64,000 nucleotides of DNA from Nitrospirota bacterium (lineage in GTDB: Bacteria > Nitrospirota > Nitrospiria > SBBL01 > JAADHI01), in NCBI GenBank assembly GCA_029261165.1, contig JAJDBV010000037.1, positions 57,924 through 121,923 on the forward strand, read 5' to 3'. The notes under the pieces were generated by a model that did not search any database, had not been told where the DNA came from, and worked only from the letters and a program-made list of their open reading frames with translations. Below are positions 1-9,492 of this stretch, piece by piece. The translations under genes and the position numbers were made by a program. The first letter of the stretch is position 1. Each line of letters begins with the position of its first letter.

Positions 1-1519
1 CTTCCTTTCTCTCTTTTATTCTGGGAGGATGGATGTCGACATAGGACGGCTGCAAGCCCTTTTTCTGTCGGATGAGTCCCTCAAAAACACCGTTTACCAC
101 GTCCAGGATTTTTGCATGGCTTCGGAAGTTTGTGGTCAGTCTGAGGTGAATTCCGCCCTGTGCTTCGATCAGATCCTGGACAACATGCAGATAAGCCTCA
201 ATGTCAGCCCGCCGAAAACCATATATCGACTGCTTGGGGTCACCCACCACAAAGAGCTTTCCTGCTTCAAGAGAAACCGTTCGCCAGTCCTTTGACTTCT
301 GTTTCGGCACTTCAGAGAGGTAGAGGAGGATCTCATATTGTACCGGATCGGTATCCTGGAACTCATCGATCAGGATGGCCCGGAACCGCCTCTTTAACTC
401 CTCTCGAACCCATGGACAATCACGGACCAGATTTCTCGCCCTGACCAGAAGCCCATCAAAAGAGATTGCGCCGGTCCTGAGAAAACGATCACGGAAGGGC
501 ACGACAAAAGGGATGAGGAGCTCATGGAGGAGGCGGAACCGATTCACATCCATCAGAAGAAGCCGACGAGCCACTTCTATCAGGTCCTTTGCCTGTTCGA
601 CTTCTTCTTCCTCCCAGCCCTTGACCGCCGAGACCTTCTTTCCGGACGCGATCTCTTTCTGTGCTTCTAAAATACTCTCCGGCCTGACCCTGCGGTGAAC
701 CCGGACTTCCCTGATGATTTCTCCCGCCGCTTGGGTCAAGACCTCGATGCTTCGGGTTCCGGGGTGCCGTGTGCGCAGATCTGAGGCAAGCCCTTCAAGT
801 TCCTCCAGCCAGGCTTGTATCGGGGCCGGGATCTTTTCCTGGTGAAGGAGTACATCCAGCCGTTTCAGGGGGACGTTCTCAGAACAGAGGGCGAGGGCAA
901 GATCATGGATCTCTTCCAGGGAAAAACGCCTAAGGGTGGTCTTCCACTTATGCTTTCTCGGAGAATGAAGGGATAATTCCCCCGCCAGCCAGTCTGCCCA
1001 CTGGGCTTCAAAATAGTTCTCAAGTGCGGTCTCTTCTCCCTCATTAAAATCGGGGTCCACCCCGGCCTCAAGGGGATATAAACGAAGGAGGGTCGCGGCA
1101 AAGCTGTGAATCGTCCCGATGTCGCTGCGCTCCAGTTGTCGTAAGGCCTCTGCCGCCCTTTCATCAATCTCCTCCTTCGAGAGGCGGTAGCGGTCAATCA
1201 ACCCTTGAAGTTGTCTTCGTGTTTTTTTCTCAAATGTATCCTCAGAGGAAAGATCCAAGTTCAGATGAATGTATGATTCCAGTTCTTCCCTGAGACGCGC
1301 CTTCATTTCATTGGCGGCCTTGTTCGTAAAGGTCAAGGCAACCATCTCCGTGATCCGGACCGGATCCGGTTCCCGCATCAGGAGATGGACCAGGCGGTTA
1401 ACCAGCAAAGAAGTCTTCCCCGTCCCGGCACCGGCTGTCACAACGACATTCTGCTGGAAAGTTGTTGCGGCGAGGTCGCGCTCTACTTGATCATCCAAGA
1501 GGTCATTGTCCATCTTCAT
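1..1519 (-). CDS. addA: AddA-type UvrD/Rep helicase-nuclease, partial (C-terminus beyond window)
   Basis: This is the N-terminal half (about 506 residues) of a superfamily 1A helicase of the AddA family, the motor and nuclease subunit of the AddAB double-strand-break repair complex. I read one unbroken frame on the minus strand. A Walker A motif TAGAGTGKT lies near residue 35, followed by ALTFTNKAANEMKARL (motif Ia). Near the window edge is VGDPKQSIYGFRRAD, the UvrD motif III. The start is ATG at 1519 or in-frame ATG at 1513. It lies 1 base past the addB stop, so the two are co-transcribed in the order addB-addA. The C-terminal nuclease domain is off the window, so the call rests on the helicase motifs and the neighbour. 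Confidence 0.9.
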   Translation of the reverse strand, partial: MKMDNDLLDDQVERDLAATTFQQNVVVTAGAGTGKTSLLVNRLVHLLMREPDPVRITEMVALTFTNKAANEMKARLREELESYIHLNLDLSSEDTFEKKTRRQLQGLIDRYRLSKEEIDERAAEALRQLERSDIGTIHSFAATLLRLYPLEAGVDPDFNEGEETALENYFEAQWADWLAGELSLHSPRKHKWKTTLRRFSLEEIHDLALALCSENVPLKRLDVLLHQEKIPAPIQAWLEELEGLASDLRTRHPGTRSIEVLTQAAGEIIREVRVHRRVRPESILEAQKEIASGKKVSAVKGWEEEEVEQAKDLIEVARRLLLMDVNRFRLLHELLIPFVVPFRDRFLRTGAISFDGLLVRARNLVRDCPWVREELKRRFRAILIDEFQDTDPVQYEILLYLSEVPKQKSKDWRTVSLEAGKLFVVGDPKQSIYGFRRADIEAYLHVVQDLIEAQGGIHLRLTTNFRSHAKILDVVNGVFEGLIRQKKGLQPSYVDIHPPRIKERKE

Positions 1520-1520
1520 C

Positions 1521-4500
1521 TTAGGGTTTCCCTTTTTTTGCGGTCTTTTTTTTCGGAATCTTTAATGTGCGAAGTGCCTGATGTTCCTGTGTGAGCAGAT
1601 CTTCTGCGACGCGCCGTGAGGATTGACGGTGGTTCAGTCGGCAGATTGTTGAAAAATCACAGTAATCACAGTGGGTTCCGGGATGAATAAAAAATCGCCC
1701 CTCATAAATCCCTTTTAATAAAAGAGTAAAGGTGTTTCTCAGCATGCCACCGGCCTCCCCCTCCCAGCCGTTCGCCGGAAATTGGCTAACGACAATGGGA
1801 CCTTTGTCCCAATTCGGAGCCAGGAAATAGAATGCTGCCTCCGCGGAGAAATCAGTATCACGAAGCTCCCGCGCGGCGGCATAAAATTTCGCGAGGAGAA
1901 GGTAGAGCGGAGGCTGAAGGCGCTGCCCTCGAACCGCGGCCTGCATCAGGTCTTTATCCTCCGGTTTTTGATTTTTTCCCGTTTTGACCTTGTAATCAAT
2001 TACACGATAGCGCTTCTGCTCCGCGTGGTAATCGATCCGGTCAAGACGGCCCTGTACAGGGAACCCTTTTATGATATCCGGCCATGTGCCATTAAGCCGA
2101 CCCTCGCATTTAATCTCCAGAGCGAGGGGTGCATATCCGGATTGAAGCAGATCAAGCCTGTCACGCTTTATCAAAGCTTCGATCAAGTCCACGATCCGTT
2201 CTTTCAGGTCTTCCCAGACAACCGGGTAACTGACCGGATGGTCTAACTCATATCTGGAAAATATCTCCTCGCTGAGCTTTGAAACGATGTCACGACATTC
2301 GATCTCCGAGACATTGTCCTGAAAATAGGCCTGTGCCATCAGCGACGCGTAGACCTCCTTCAGTATGGCATGGCACAGCTCTCCGGTGTCTGAAGGTTTC
2401 AAGTCTTCACTTTCTTCAGGACGCTCTACATAGGAAAGCCCCAGAAGTCGGGTCGAAAAGTATTTGAAAGGGCAGAGGGCGTATTCTTCTAGCGCCGTGG
2501 GTGATACCCCTTTCTGTTGAAGCGTTTTCCAATGGTCAGGGAGCGGACCGACGACTCCGTCGTAGGGGCTAAGTCGGATTTCATCTTCGATACGGTTCAA
2601 GGCTTGATGGCCATGGGCGTAAAGCATTTGGTACAGGGGGTGCTGTTTGAAGAGCGGGCCTGGGTCCTGTGTACTCAAGGCCAGGAACACGGCAAGCTCC
2701 CGGGCCGTTTGCAGATCGGTCCGGTCAAAGGGCGCGGTTCTCTGCTTTTCCAGGAGGCTTCGTGGGATGACGCGCTCTGAAGCCCGGCCGCTTTCACCAA
2801 GTGATTTGTTAAGTTCGCTCAGATACCATGAGGGGGCCAGAGGCTTCCCTTGTTCATCCGAACGTTGGTAGAGACAGTAGAGTCGTTCTTCGGCGGCCCC
2901 CACCAATAGTGTGAAGAGAAGTTTTTCTTCATCGTAGCCGGCCAGTTTTTCACCAACCTTATATCCTAAAGTTGTATCAATGATGCGGCGGTGGCCGGCT
3001 CTCAGGAAGGCGTCTTCCCGGATGGTCCTGGGAAAAACTCCCTCGTTGATCCCACGACGAAAGAGAACCTTGAAAGGGAGTCCCCGCGCCGCCATCGTAT
3101 CCATAACGGATACTCCGGAAATATTTCGCTTAGCCATTGGAATGGTCGCCCGTTCCAGCCAACGGTGAAAGGTCTGGACAAAATAATGCAGAGAAATAGG
3201 AGAAATGACCGCGTCCATTGCGGCAAGGTTTTCCAGATTATCCAGGATCACTTCTCGGAGCGCGCCTTCTTCGCTTTCTACCTCTCCTTTTCCCCTTTGT
3301 TCCACGACCTGCTCTTCCCGGCGCACAAGATTGAAATACTTCATGAAGAGCTGCTTCCAATCCTTCACGTAGGATGACCAAAGCGCCTTGCCGGGGAGAG
3401 CGCTCAGGTCCTGATGTAACTGTTTAAAGGTCTTCCAAAGGCAGTCTGCCTGTTCATGATTTTCTCCGTTGTGTTGCCTTCCATTCTGTTCAATAAGTCT
3501 TTTTAGACCTTTCCATTTTTCCATGCCCCGGGTGATACCGAAATTTCGGGTTAATTTATCCCAAAGATCAGGACGCGTTTCGATTCCTTTAGGGTAGACC
3601 TCTTTTGCATTCAGATAAGGGGAAGTCAGAAGGTCGATCACCTCGGAACGGACATAATCCCTTGATGTTAGACCCGTGAGAAGAAGGACCATTTTTGTCA
3701 GAGGAAACCGAATGACCGCTTCCTTGGCCGTACTTGAAACGGGAATCTTATGACTTTGAAAGATATCGGAGACAGCACTTGCGTAGGTGGAAAGGGTCCG
3801 GGCAACGACGCCGATATCACAAAAAGAGAGTCCTTCATCTGTTGTAAGTCGCAATATTTCCTTCGCCACCGTCAAGGTTTCATCCCGGGTTCCGGAACAA
3901 GAAATAATGGTAGTATAGGTCGGAGCTGTTTCCTGGACTTCGGCAGAACCTGCTGGGGATTCTTCAGAGAATAGACGATCATGAACTGAATCTGTATTCC
4001 GCTGTTGGTTTTTTATGTCGATGACGAGGCTTTGATCGCTGATACAAGCCTGGACAGATCTATCGTAAAACTTCTGAGCAAAGACCCATCCGGGATGCCC
4101 TTGCAACAAAGGGAAAAACAGGGTGGTCGAAAAGGATCGTGCCACCGCCTGAAACTGGTCGGTCTGAACCTGGGTCAGGTCATAAAAACCATAATGAAAT
4201 ATATGGTGAAATTGTTTTAAAAAACTTGATGCCGGTATATGATCCATCACCTTGCGATCAAGGTCGGTGTAATCTCGGATCGCCCAGTTTCGGGAGCGTT
4301 CTTGAAAATCAAGAGAAAGCTTCAGCAGCGGGATGAGCTTTGAAATGCCCTCTTTTCCAAAGTGGCCTTCTTTCACAGCCTGAATCACGACATCAGAGGG
4401 AACCAGTCCGTCCTTCAGGTCACGGAGGGTCTGCCATAAGGCAGCGCATCCCCCTTCCATTTCGTCAAGCCCGGAAAAAGGAGAACCGATGGCGTAATCC

Positions 4501-4811
4501 TTCCTGATCAGGCTTCGTAAGGACTCCTCGAATAATATATCCTCACGCAATTTTAGATCACAGGACGCGTGTTGCTCTTCATGAAGCTTTAGAGAAAGTT
4601 GATGAAAGGTATGGATCTTAAAATTTATGAGGTCAAGGCCGTGATCGATGGTGAGGAGTAACTGCAACCGTCGCAGGATTTCGTCAGAAGGAACCAGAAC
4701 AAGAAGCGGTGCAAAACGATCCGGCGACTTGTACCGGCGCACTTCATTGACGAACGCATCTTCTAGATAAGGATGAAAAGGACCCAAAAATACATTCATT
4801 TTTGACGACAC
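1521..4811 (-). CDS. addB: AddB-type nuclease, PD-(D/E)XK with iron-sulfur cluster
   Basis: A 1096-residue protein, in the AddB size range, is the partner of the AddA helicase encoded just downstream. AddB proteins scan DNA and cut one strand during end processing. The C-terminal third holds the nuclease: RLDRID then VIDYKVKTG near residue 937 gives the D...(D/E)XK active site. A first cysteine in ALCPFKYF (about 778) and three more in HCDYCDFSTIC (about 1047) match the four-cysteine 4Fe-4S clasp of AddB/Cas4-like nucleases. The N-terminus has no clear Walker A, so its helicase-like part is probably inactive, as in several proteobacterial AddB proteins. The start MSSKMNVFLG could also be the second Met. 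Confidence 0.85.
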   Translation of the reverse strand: MSSKMNVFLGPFHPYLEDAFVNEVRRYKSPDRFAPLLVLVPSDEILRRLQLLLTIDHGLDLINFKIHTFHQLSLKLHEEQHASCDLKLREDILFEESLRSLIRKDYAIGSPFSGLDEMEGGCAALWQTLRDLKDGLVPSDVVIQAVKEGHFGKEGISKLIPLLKLSLDFQERSRNWAIRDYTDLDRKVMDHIPASSFLKQFHHIFHYGFYDLTQVQTDQFQAVARSFSTTLFFPLLQGHPGWVFAQKFYDRSVQACISDQSLVIDIKNQQRNTDSVHDRLFSEESPAGSAEVQETAPTYTTIISCSGTRDETLTVAKEILRLTTDEGLSFCDIGVVARTLSTYASAVSDIFQSHKIPVSSTAKEAVIRFPLTKMVLLLTGLTSRDYVRSEVIDLLTSPYLNAKEVYPKGIETRPDLWDKLTRNFGITRGMEKWKGLKRLIEQNGRQHNGENHEQADCLWKTFKQLHQDLSALPGKALWSSYVKDWKQLFMKYFNLVRREEQVVEQRGKGEVESEEGALREVILDNLENLAAMDAVISPISLHYFVQTFHRWLERATIPMAKRNISGVSVMDTMAARGLPFKVLFRRGINEGVFPRTIREDAFLRAGHRRIIDTTLGYKVGEKLAGYDEEKLLFTLLVGAAEERLYCLYQRSDEQGKPLAPSWYLSELNKSLGESGRASERVIPRSLLEKQRTAPFDRTDLQTARELAVFLALSTQDPGPLFKQHPLYQMLYAHGHQALNRIEDEIRLSPYDGVVGPLPDHWKTLQQKGVSPTALEEYALCPFKYFSTRLLGLSYVERPEESEDLKPSDTGELCHAILKEVYASLMAQAYFQDNVSEIECRDIVSKLSEEIFSRYELDHPVSYPVVWEDLKERIVDLIEALIKRDRLDLLQSGYAPLALEIKCEGRLNGTWPDIIKGFPVQGRLDRIDYHAEQKRYRVIDYKVKTGKNQKPEDKDLMQAAVRGQRLQPPLYLLLAKFYAAARELRDTDFSAEAAFYFLAPNWDKGPIVVSQFPANGWEGEAGGMLRNTFTLLLKGIYEGRFFIHPGTHCDYCDFSTICRLNHRQSSRRVAEDLLTQEHQALRTLKIPKKKTAKKGKP

Positions 4812-4850
4812 TCCTGCATGATGCTCCCGACCATCCCCTGTCTTATTGCC

Positions 4851-4994
4851 TTACTTTTCTACCTGAAACATCTTTTCGCAATATTCACAGTTGTACAAGC
4901 GATCATCGACAGGTTTGACTGTATTTCGCCTCCCGCAAAAGGGGCATTTTGGAATGTTCGGGTCAACCGCTTTCTTTTTCTTATTTTTCTTCAT
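4851..4994 (-). CDS. 47-residue zinc ribbon protein
   Basis: A small gene of 48 codons including the stop. The protein begins with a very basic stretch (MKKNKKKKAVDP) and continues with CPFCGRRN and, 17 residues later, CEYCEKMF. This is a CxxC...CxxC zinc ribbon like those in transcription or RNA-binding factors. A good ribosome site, AAGGAG, lies 7 bases before the ATG at 4994. It lies 39 bases upstream of addB on the same strand. I do not recognise a specific family; a nucleic-acid-binding role is inferred only from charge and zinc ligands. Confidence 0.75.
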   Translation of the reverse strand: MKKNKKKKAVDPNIPKCPFCGRRNTVKPVDDRLYNCEYCEKMFQVEK

Positions 4995-5391
4995 GGCGAG
5001 GCTCCTTCAAAAATGGTTACTACGGCGCAGTTATCTCAGTGTGCTTCAATGTGATCCTCACAAAAAGTCAAACCCTTGGAGTCAGTGGGAGAAAGGAACA
5101 ATCTACTACAGCGATCCTTTTTTCCAACAGACGTCTACCAGATATTACACATAATTTTTAATCTTTTCATCTTATTCTCAAGGGCAAGGGTTTATTCTTG
5201 TTATTACCGTCCTGGATCGAAACAGAAGCTTTCATGAGAAACGCAACCCAGCCTTAATCAAAGGTTCCTTATCAAGGCCTTTTTTCTTTTCGTTATCTCA
5301 GTTACAATATTCAGGTATTGGTTATTTAATCAAGGAAGAAGGAATACGTTGTAAGTAAGGAATGATCCCGGACGGAGGGGCCTTTAATCGG
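4995..5391. other. Intergenic stretch without a clear gene
   Basis: About 400 bases between the zinc ribbon gene (minus) and a probable M20 peptidase remnant (plus). I see no convincing open frame on either strand. The only structured element is a terminator-like hairpin followed by T residues at 5251-5290. Confidence 0.5.
5251..5290 (+). terminator. Terminator-like hairpin with no obvious gene upstream
   Basis: GCCTTAAT pairs with ATCAAGGC (one mismatch), enclosing a smaller AAGG/CCTT pair. It is followed by a run of six T, then C, then four T. On the plus strand this looks like a rho-independent terminator, but no plus-strand gene precedes it in the window. Confidence 0.4.
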
Positions 5392-5623
5392 ATGACCGTC
5401 GAGGTCATTATCCATGCAGAGGCAACGCAGCGCTCTCCCAGCAAAAGTCGGTAAAGATGACTGGGAAGTGGCACGATTTTTAGCCGCCTTTGGAATTCCC
5501 ATCATGATGTCCCGACCGACAGTGGGGAGCTTACACGCAGAAGATGAGTGGATCGATATTAAATCAATGACGGTTTTCTACCAGATATACGATAATTTTT
5601 TGATCCAGAAGTTGAAGGTTTAA
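5392..5623 (+). pseudogene. Possible remnant of an M20-family peptidase
   Basis: The 3' part of this region encodes a frame ending in WEVARFLAAFGIPIMMSRP and then SLHAEDEWIDIKSM. This resembles the C-terminal metal-binding segment of M20 peptidases and deacylases (ArgE/DapE type: GIP...GPG...H..DEW). A second short frame, MTVEVIIHAEATQ at 5392, is in a different phase. The N-terminal two thirds of such an enzyme is absent. A decayed gene fragment is the best reading, but the match is from memory and an unrelated small ORF (5414-5623, 69 codons) is possible. Confidence 0.35.
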
Positions 5624-5658
5624 AGTATCAGGACTCTCATCAGAGTTGATCTTATGGA

Positions 5659-6006
5659 TCAGTTTGCGACGCATTCTATACAGCGCGTATTTGTTGGATC
5701 GGCGGAAAGCCGGAGAGCGACGATCTCTTCGCCACAAATAAAGCAGTCGCCATACTCGCCCGACGCAATGCGGCGCAAGGCCCCCTCAATCTTCAAGAGC
5801 CGATGCTGGCGTCGTCTGGCTGCCTCCAGTGCCATTTGTTGTGCCTGCATCGCATCCATGCGGGAGAGCCTGCCCACTCTGCTTTGATCTAGCTCTACGG
5901 GCTCACTCGTCTTCTTGAATGCTTCTTCCAGCTCTTGAAGCTCTGACCTGAGAGAAAGCAGTTTTTGCCTGAATTGTTCAATCTCTTCGCATGTCATCAG
6001 GGCCAT
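5659..6006 (-). CDS. DksA/TraR-family zinc finger regulator
   Basis: A 115-residue protein with an N-terminal helical hairpin (about residues 5-70, rich in Glu, Gln and Leu) and a C-terminal zinc finger whose cysteines fall at 88, 91, 109 and 112 (CFICG...CIEC). DksA/TraR proteins enter the RNA polymerase secondary channel and modulate initiation with ppGpp. At 115 residues it is shorter than classical DksA (about 150) and lies between DksA and TraR. It stands alone on the minus strand, with a zinc ribbon membrane protein gene upstream. Confidence 0.85.
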   Translation of the reverse strand: MALMTCEEIEQFRQKLLSLRSELQELEEAFKKTSEPVELDQSRVGRLSRMDAMQAQQMALEAARRRQHRLLKIEGALRRIASGEYGDCFICGEEIVALRLSADPTNTRCIECVAN

Positions 6007-6072
6007 CCTGTTTTTTAGCTTGTCTACGCGAAGGCAGTAAGGATAAAAATACCGATAAGAAGGCGGGACAAA

Positions 6073-6564
6073 CTACCAAGTAATATTTTCCGCTGTCTGT
6101 ACTTTGGCACCCAAAACGATTTTTTCCTCTTGTTTTGTATTCACGCGGATGAGATAGCGATAGATGCCTTTTCCAATTTTCTTCCCAGGCTCCGGTGCAT
6201 CTTCAGATAATGATTTGACCATCCTGACGAAGTTATCGCCGAGATCCCTTGCCTTTTTTATAGATGTGTTCGCGGGAACAATAAGAACAAGGCTCAGGTC
6301 ATCACCTTTTTGAGTGATGGCCGCCTCAATGATCTCTGGATATTGTTTGATTTTGTTTATTGCCATCTTCTTTGTATTGCCGTCTAGAAGCGGCGCGCCT
6401 GATCTTAGGGTGATGACTACGCTGAAAAAAATAAAAATGATAATAAGCGCAAGGAAGATATCCCGTAAAAATGTTTCTTTCTTTGCGGGATTTCCACAAT
6501 GAGGACAGGCTTTGGCCTTGGTACTGACGTTCTCACCACATTCTTTACACGCGATTAGCGCCAC
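6073..6564 (-). CDS. Zinc ribbon membrane protein of unknown function
   Basis: A 163-residue protein. Residues 5-25 form a zinc ribbon (CKECGENVSTKAKACPHCG), followed by one transmembrane helix (about 34-53, LALIIIFIFFSVVI) and a roughly 110-residue mixed alpha/beta domain probably outside the membrane (single-pass, N-terminus in). Zinc ribbon plus transmembrane architecture is common in uncharacterised proteins. I recognise no named family for the C-terminal domain. It may share a transcript with the DksA-like gene 66 bases downstream. Confidence 0.75.
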   Translation of the reverse strand: MALIACKECGENVSTKAKACPHCGNPAKKETFLRDIFLALIIIFIFFSVVITLRSGAPLLDGNTKKMAINKIKQYPEIIEAAITQKGDDLSLVLIVPANTSIKKARDLGDNFVRMVKSLSEDAPEPGKKIGKGIYRYLIRVNTKQEEKIVLGAKVQTAENITW

Positions 6565-6756
6565 AAAATACCCCCCTTACTTACATGTCCCGAGTCGACC
6601 TGTAATCCTATAGATGTTAAGGAGAAGGTGTTTCATCTCTTGAATGCATATACCCGGAATGTTCCTGAATATATCAAATCTGGGCAATAATCCCAAGATC
6701 AACCGTTGATCCTGAGTAATACCCGCCGTCCATTCAAGCAATAAAGAAACGGGTTG

Positions 6757-8691
6757 CTATCTTCCGCTAAAGAACCAGCCGAGTAGTCCGACGAGTACAC
6801 CAAACACGGCCAGCCACATCCGAACCTGAGTTGACTTCCTTGTCCTTTCGGTATTCTGAGCCGCAACCAGATTGAGATAGTTCGAGCTGGTTCGCAAAAA
6901 GGCGGTGTAATTCTGCATCATTTCCTGAGAAATTGACCTCAGGTTGTCTAAACCTGTGAGATATTTGCAGCGGTGAACCGCATTGCGCGAAGTGTTGGCG
7001 AGGAGGTGTGATTCCAGGAGCTCCGTCAGATCTCCAGAGGGAGAAACCAACCTGGCGCGTGCCATGAACGATGTGGCTTCTGCAATCCATTTTGAGAATT
7101 CCTCTTCGGCTTCGTGCTTTTTTAGTTTTAATGTTTTCTGTTCCCGGCGCAATTCCTTAAGGCTGTGATGCCCATTTTCATCATTTTTTATCCAGGAGAG
7201 AAACTGGCCTCTCCAGGACAGGGTCGAGGCCGGATAACTCACCATCTGTTTCACTCTGATATTGAGCTTCTCAAAAACAAAAGCCCCTTCATGGTGAATA
7301 GCACGGGTAAACAAACGTTGTGCCCGGGCAGAAGTATTGATGATGTTTATAACGATGTGCACCGCTTCGACGACGCCGAACCGGAAGGCCATTTTATCGC
7401 GTTCATCAGAATCGAGGACACACCACCCGCGTCGTGCGATATAAACGATGCTTTCACTTGCTCCATAAATATTTCTTTTACCCAAATAGGTGTCGACATG
7501 GTCATATTTGGTCAGAAAAGCGGGGGTCGTTCGGCCTGCAGCGACCACCAGATGTTTTTTCATCGTTTCTTTTTTTTCATCGGTTAAATCGCTGTGAGCG
7601 GCCTCTGTCTTGAAGATGATGGTTCCGATGTATGGTCTGGAACAGGTTAACCTTGTGTCGCGACCATATTCCGGGAGTTTCTCCCATTTTCCAGAATCAA
7701 AAGTTAATCTTCTTAGATCAAGTTTTTTCAGAGCGTGTACAATGGCGCGATCAATCTTGTTCCTGAAAAATTCGGCATGGATGAGCAATGCCCCAATTTT
7801 TTGTCCGTGAGACTCGCTTCTCCGCCGGATGAGTTCCGGATGGCAAATCGAATCAAGCAGATGGCTCGCGGATATTGTATCCAGGTTTTGTAGCCGTATA
7901 TTCAACGAGACAAAGCCATATTTCAATATTGTCACTTCAATATTGGAGAGACCTTCAAACGCTTCATATTTTTCAGAAAGTGAAAAGGGGCAGTCCGTGA
8001 AATGCGTGTTCCCGTCGTGAAGGTGTACCGTGAATTCGTTGTTGGTGCGGGTTTCATTTTCAATGCTGATCTGGAATTGGGTGAGAATAACTTCACTTAA
8101 AAACTGGTCGCTGAAATAGGCGGTGGCCTGGGCGCTTCTTAAATTGTGAAAGTGGATGCGATACTGCTCTTCGCGTTCATTTTTCTCACTTAAGAACCCC
8201 CCATAGGTCTGTGCTAAAAGAGATCGGTTGAGAGAGACGAGGTCGATCCATTCTGGTTTTTGATCCATTGAAGCAGATGTTGTCGTTGTTCCGTAGTCTT
8301 TTTCAGAACGGAATCGGTTGCTGATTAGAAATTGATTCAGTTTGTTGCTCAAGATCGTTTTTAGAAATTCTGAGGAATGACCGGATGCCTGACACAGACT
8401 TAGCTGCTCCCGCATGGAAGGAGAGAACTGCTGCCGGAGATATTGGGAAAGAGGCTCGCTTCCAACGCGGATCTTATCCCATAATTTAAAGGGTGAAACG
8501 ATATCATCCCCAGAAAACGGCAGGACGGATTTCATGACAAGCGGGTCTTTAATAAAGTCATCCTGCTCGAACACCGATGGTTCGATCTTTGTGGAGATGC
8601 GGCCGCCAAGATAATAATGGTAGGTGAAGTTGAGTTCTAAGCCTTTTTTGGGGATTTCTAAAATATTTTTGAAGTCATTTTTTACGTCCAT
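6757..8691 (-). CDS. Large tail-anchored protein of unknown function
   Basis: About 644 residues starting from MDVKNDFKNI; an upstream TTG at 8724 would add 11 residues but looks less natural. The body is soluble, with no motif I recognise. The last 25 residues contain a single hydrophobic helix (MWLAVFGVLVGLLGWFF) followed by SGR, so the protein is anchored by its tail. A helical, charged segment (about 495-535, ELRREQKTLKLKKHEAEEEF) precedes a bundle-like C-terminal region. The arrangement loosely recalls CorA-like proteins, but there is no GMN motif and only one membrane helix, so I do not assign it. Base composition looks slightly AT-richer than the housekeeping genes around it. Confidence 0.75.
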   Translation of the reverse strand: MDVKNDFKNILEIPKKGLELNFTYHYYLGGRISTKIEPSVFEQDDFIKDPLVMKSVLPFSGDDIVSPFKLWDKIRVGSEPLSQYLRQQFSPSMREQLSLCQASGHSSEFLKTILSNKLNQFLISNRFRSEKDYGTTTTSASMDQKPEWIDLVSLNRSLLAQTYGGFLSEKNEREEQYRIHFHNLRSAQATAYFSDQFLSEVILTQFQISIENETRTNNEFTVHLHDGNTHFTDCPFSLSEKYEAFEGLSNIEVTILKYGFVSLNIRLQNLDTISASHLLDSICHPELIRRRSESHGQKIGALLIHAEFFRNKIDRAIVHALKKLDLRRLTFDSGKWEKLPEYGRDTRLTCSRPYIGTIIFKTEAAHSDLTDEKKETMKKHLVVAAGRTTPAFLTKYDHVDTYLGKRNIYGASESIVYIARRGWCVLDSDERDKMAFRFGVVEAVHIVINIINTSARAQRLFTRAIHHEGAFVFEKLNIRVKQMVSYPASTLSWRGQFLSWIKNDENGHHSLKELRREQKTLKLKKHEAEEEFSKWIAEATSFMARARLVSPSGDLTELLESHLLANTSRNAVHRCKYLTGLDNLRSISQEMMQNYTAFLRTSSNYLNLVAAQNTERTRKSTQVRMWLAVFGVLVGLLGWFFSGR

Positions 8692-8847
8692 AGACCTTAC
8701 CCGGCTCTCTCCAGTCCAGTACAATATTCTACAGTATGATTTTCACAGTATAGTGTGCACCCATAGCGAGCGCAATCTCAGTTTTTTGAAGAAGGAGTCT
8801 TCGAGCGAATATGCTTGGGTGAAATTGCCTGCAACGAATGGGTCCTC

Positions 8848-9207
8848 TTAATAATATATTGCCAGCCAGATTGTTTCAGTCTTGGGATCTGTCCAGTAAA
8901 CTTTATGTTTTTGGTGTGCCGAAATATTAAAATGACTTCCTGCCTTCAAAGTTATTTCTTTTCCATTTTCAAAAGAAATAATCGCCTTTCCTTTAAGCAC
9001 AATCACCCACTCATTTTGTTCCTGATCGTACCAACCTGACTCCGAAGATCTATGCCCCTTGGAGATGATGCGCTCTATCGTCACATGATCACTTTGTACA
9101 AGAACCTCACAGATTTCCTCCTCGAGATGTTCCGGTATAAATTCAAAGATATTTTTTAATTCCATGGGTGGATCATCTGAATTCTGTTTTGTAAGGATAA
9201 GGCTCAT
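8848..9207 (-). CDS. Cupin-domain protein
   Basis: A 119-residue single-domain cupin. Conserved features include SSESGWYDQEQNEWVIVLKG, the first cupin motif region where the usual HxH is reduced, and LKAGSHFNISAHQKHKVYW, the second motif with a metal-binding His. Such small cupins bind a metal or small ligand and often accompany regulatory or stress functions; no substrate can be deduced. The ATG at 9207 overlaps the stop of the upstream GIY-YIG gene by 4 bases, so the two are translationally coupled. Confidence 0.8.
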   Translation of the reverse strand: MSLILTKQNSDDPPMELKNIFEFIPEHLEEEICEVLVQSDHVTIERIISKGHRSSESGWYDQEQNEWVIVLKGKAIISFENGKEITLKAGSHFNISAHQKHKVYWTDPKTETIWLAIYY

Positions 9208-9446
9208 TTTGAGATCATGGCCAGTTTCTCGGCACGCGTAAAGGCCTTAATCTGAAACTCTCTTTTTGCGGCGTCCGACCTATTCTCGCAGAGTTCTTGA
9301 TGAACAAGCCGGAACGGCCCGCGTCCCTTGGTAAATCGTGCCCCTTTACCCGCTTCGTGTTCTGTGATCCGCCGCAACAGATTTGTCGTGATGCCCGTGT
9401 AGAGCCTCCCGTCGGCGCATTCCAGGATATAGACCGTCCAGCTCAT
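9204..9446 (-). CDS. GIY-YIG nuclease-domain protein (YhbQ/UPF0213 type)
   Basis: An 80-residue protein consisting of a single GIY-YIG domain: VYILECADGRLYTGITTN holds the variant first and second motifs, followed by RRITEHEAGKGARFTKGR and the conserved Glu in AAKREFQIKAFTRAEK. This is the standalone UPF0213/YhbQ-like group found in many bacteria, with presumed DNA endonuclease activity but unclear role. It overlaps the downstream cupin gene by 4 bases. Confidence 0.9.
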   Translation of the reverse strand: MSWTVYILECADGRLYTGITTNLLRRITEHEAGKGARFTKGRGPFRLVHQELCENRSDAAKREFQIKAFTRAEKLAMISK

Positions 9447-9492
9447 ATTATACTGCTGAACGGATCGTGCAGCAATGTTATGACAATAAATT

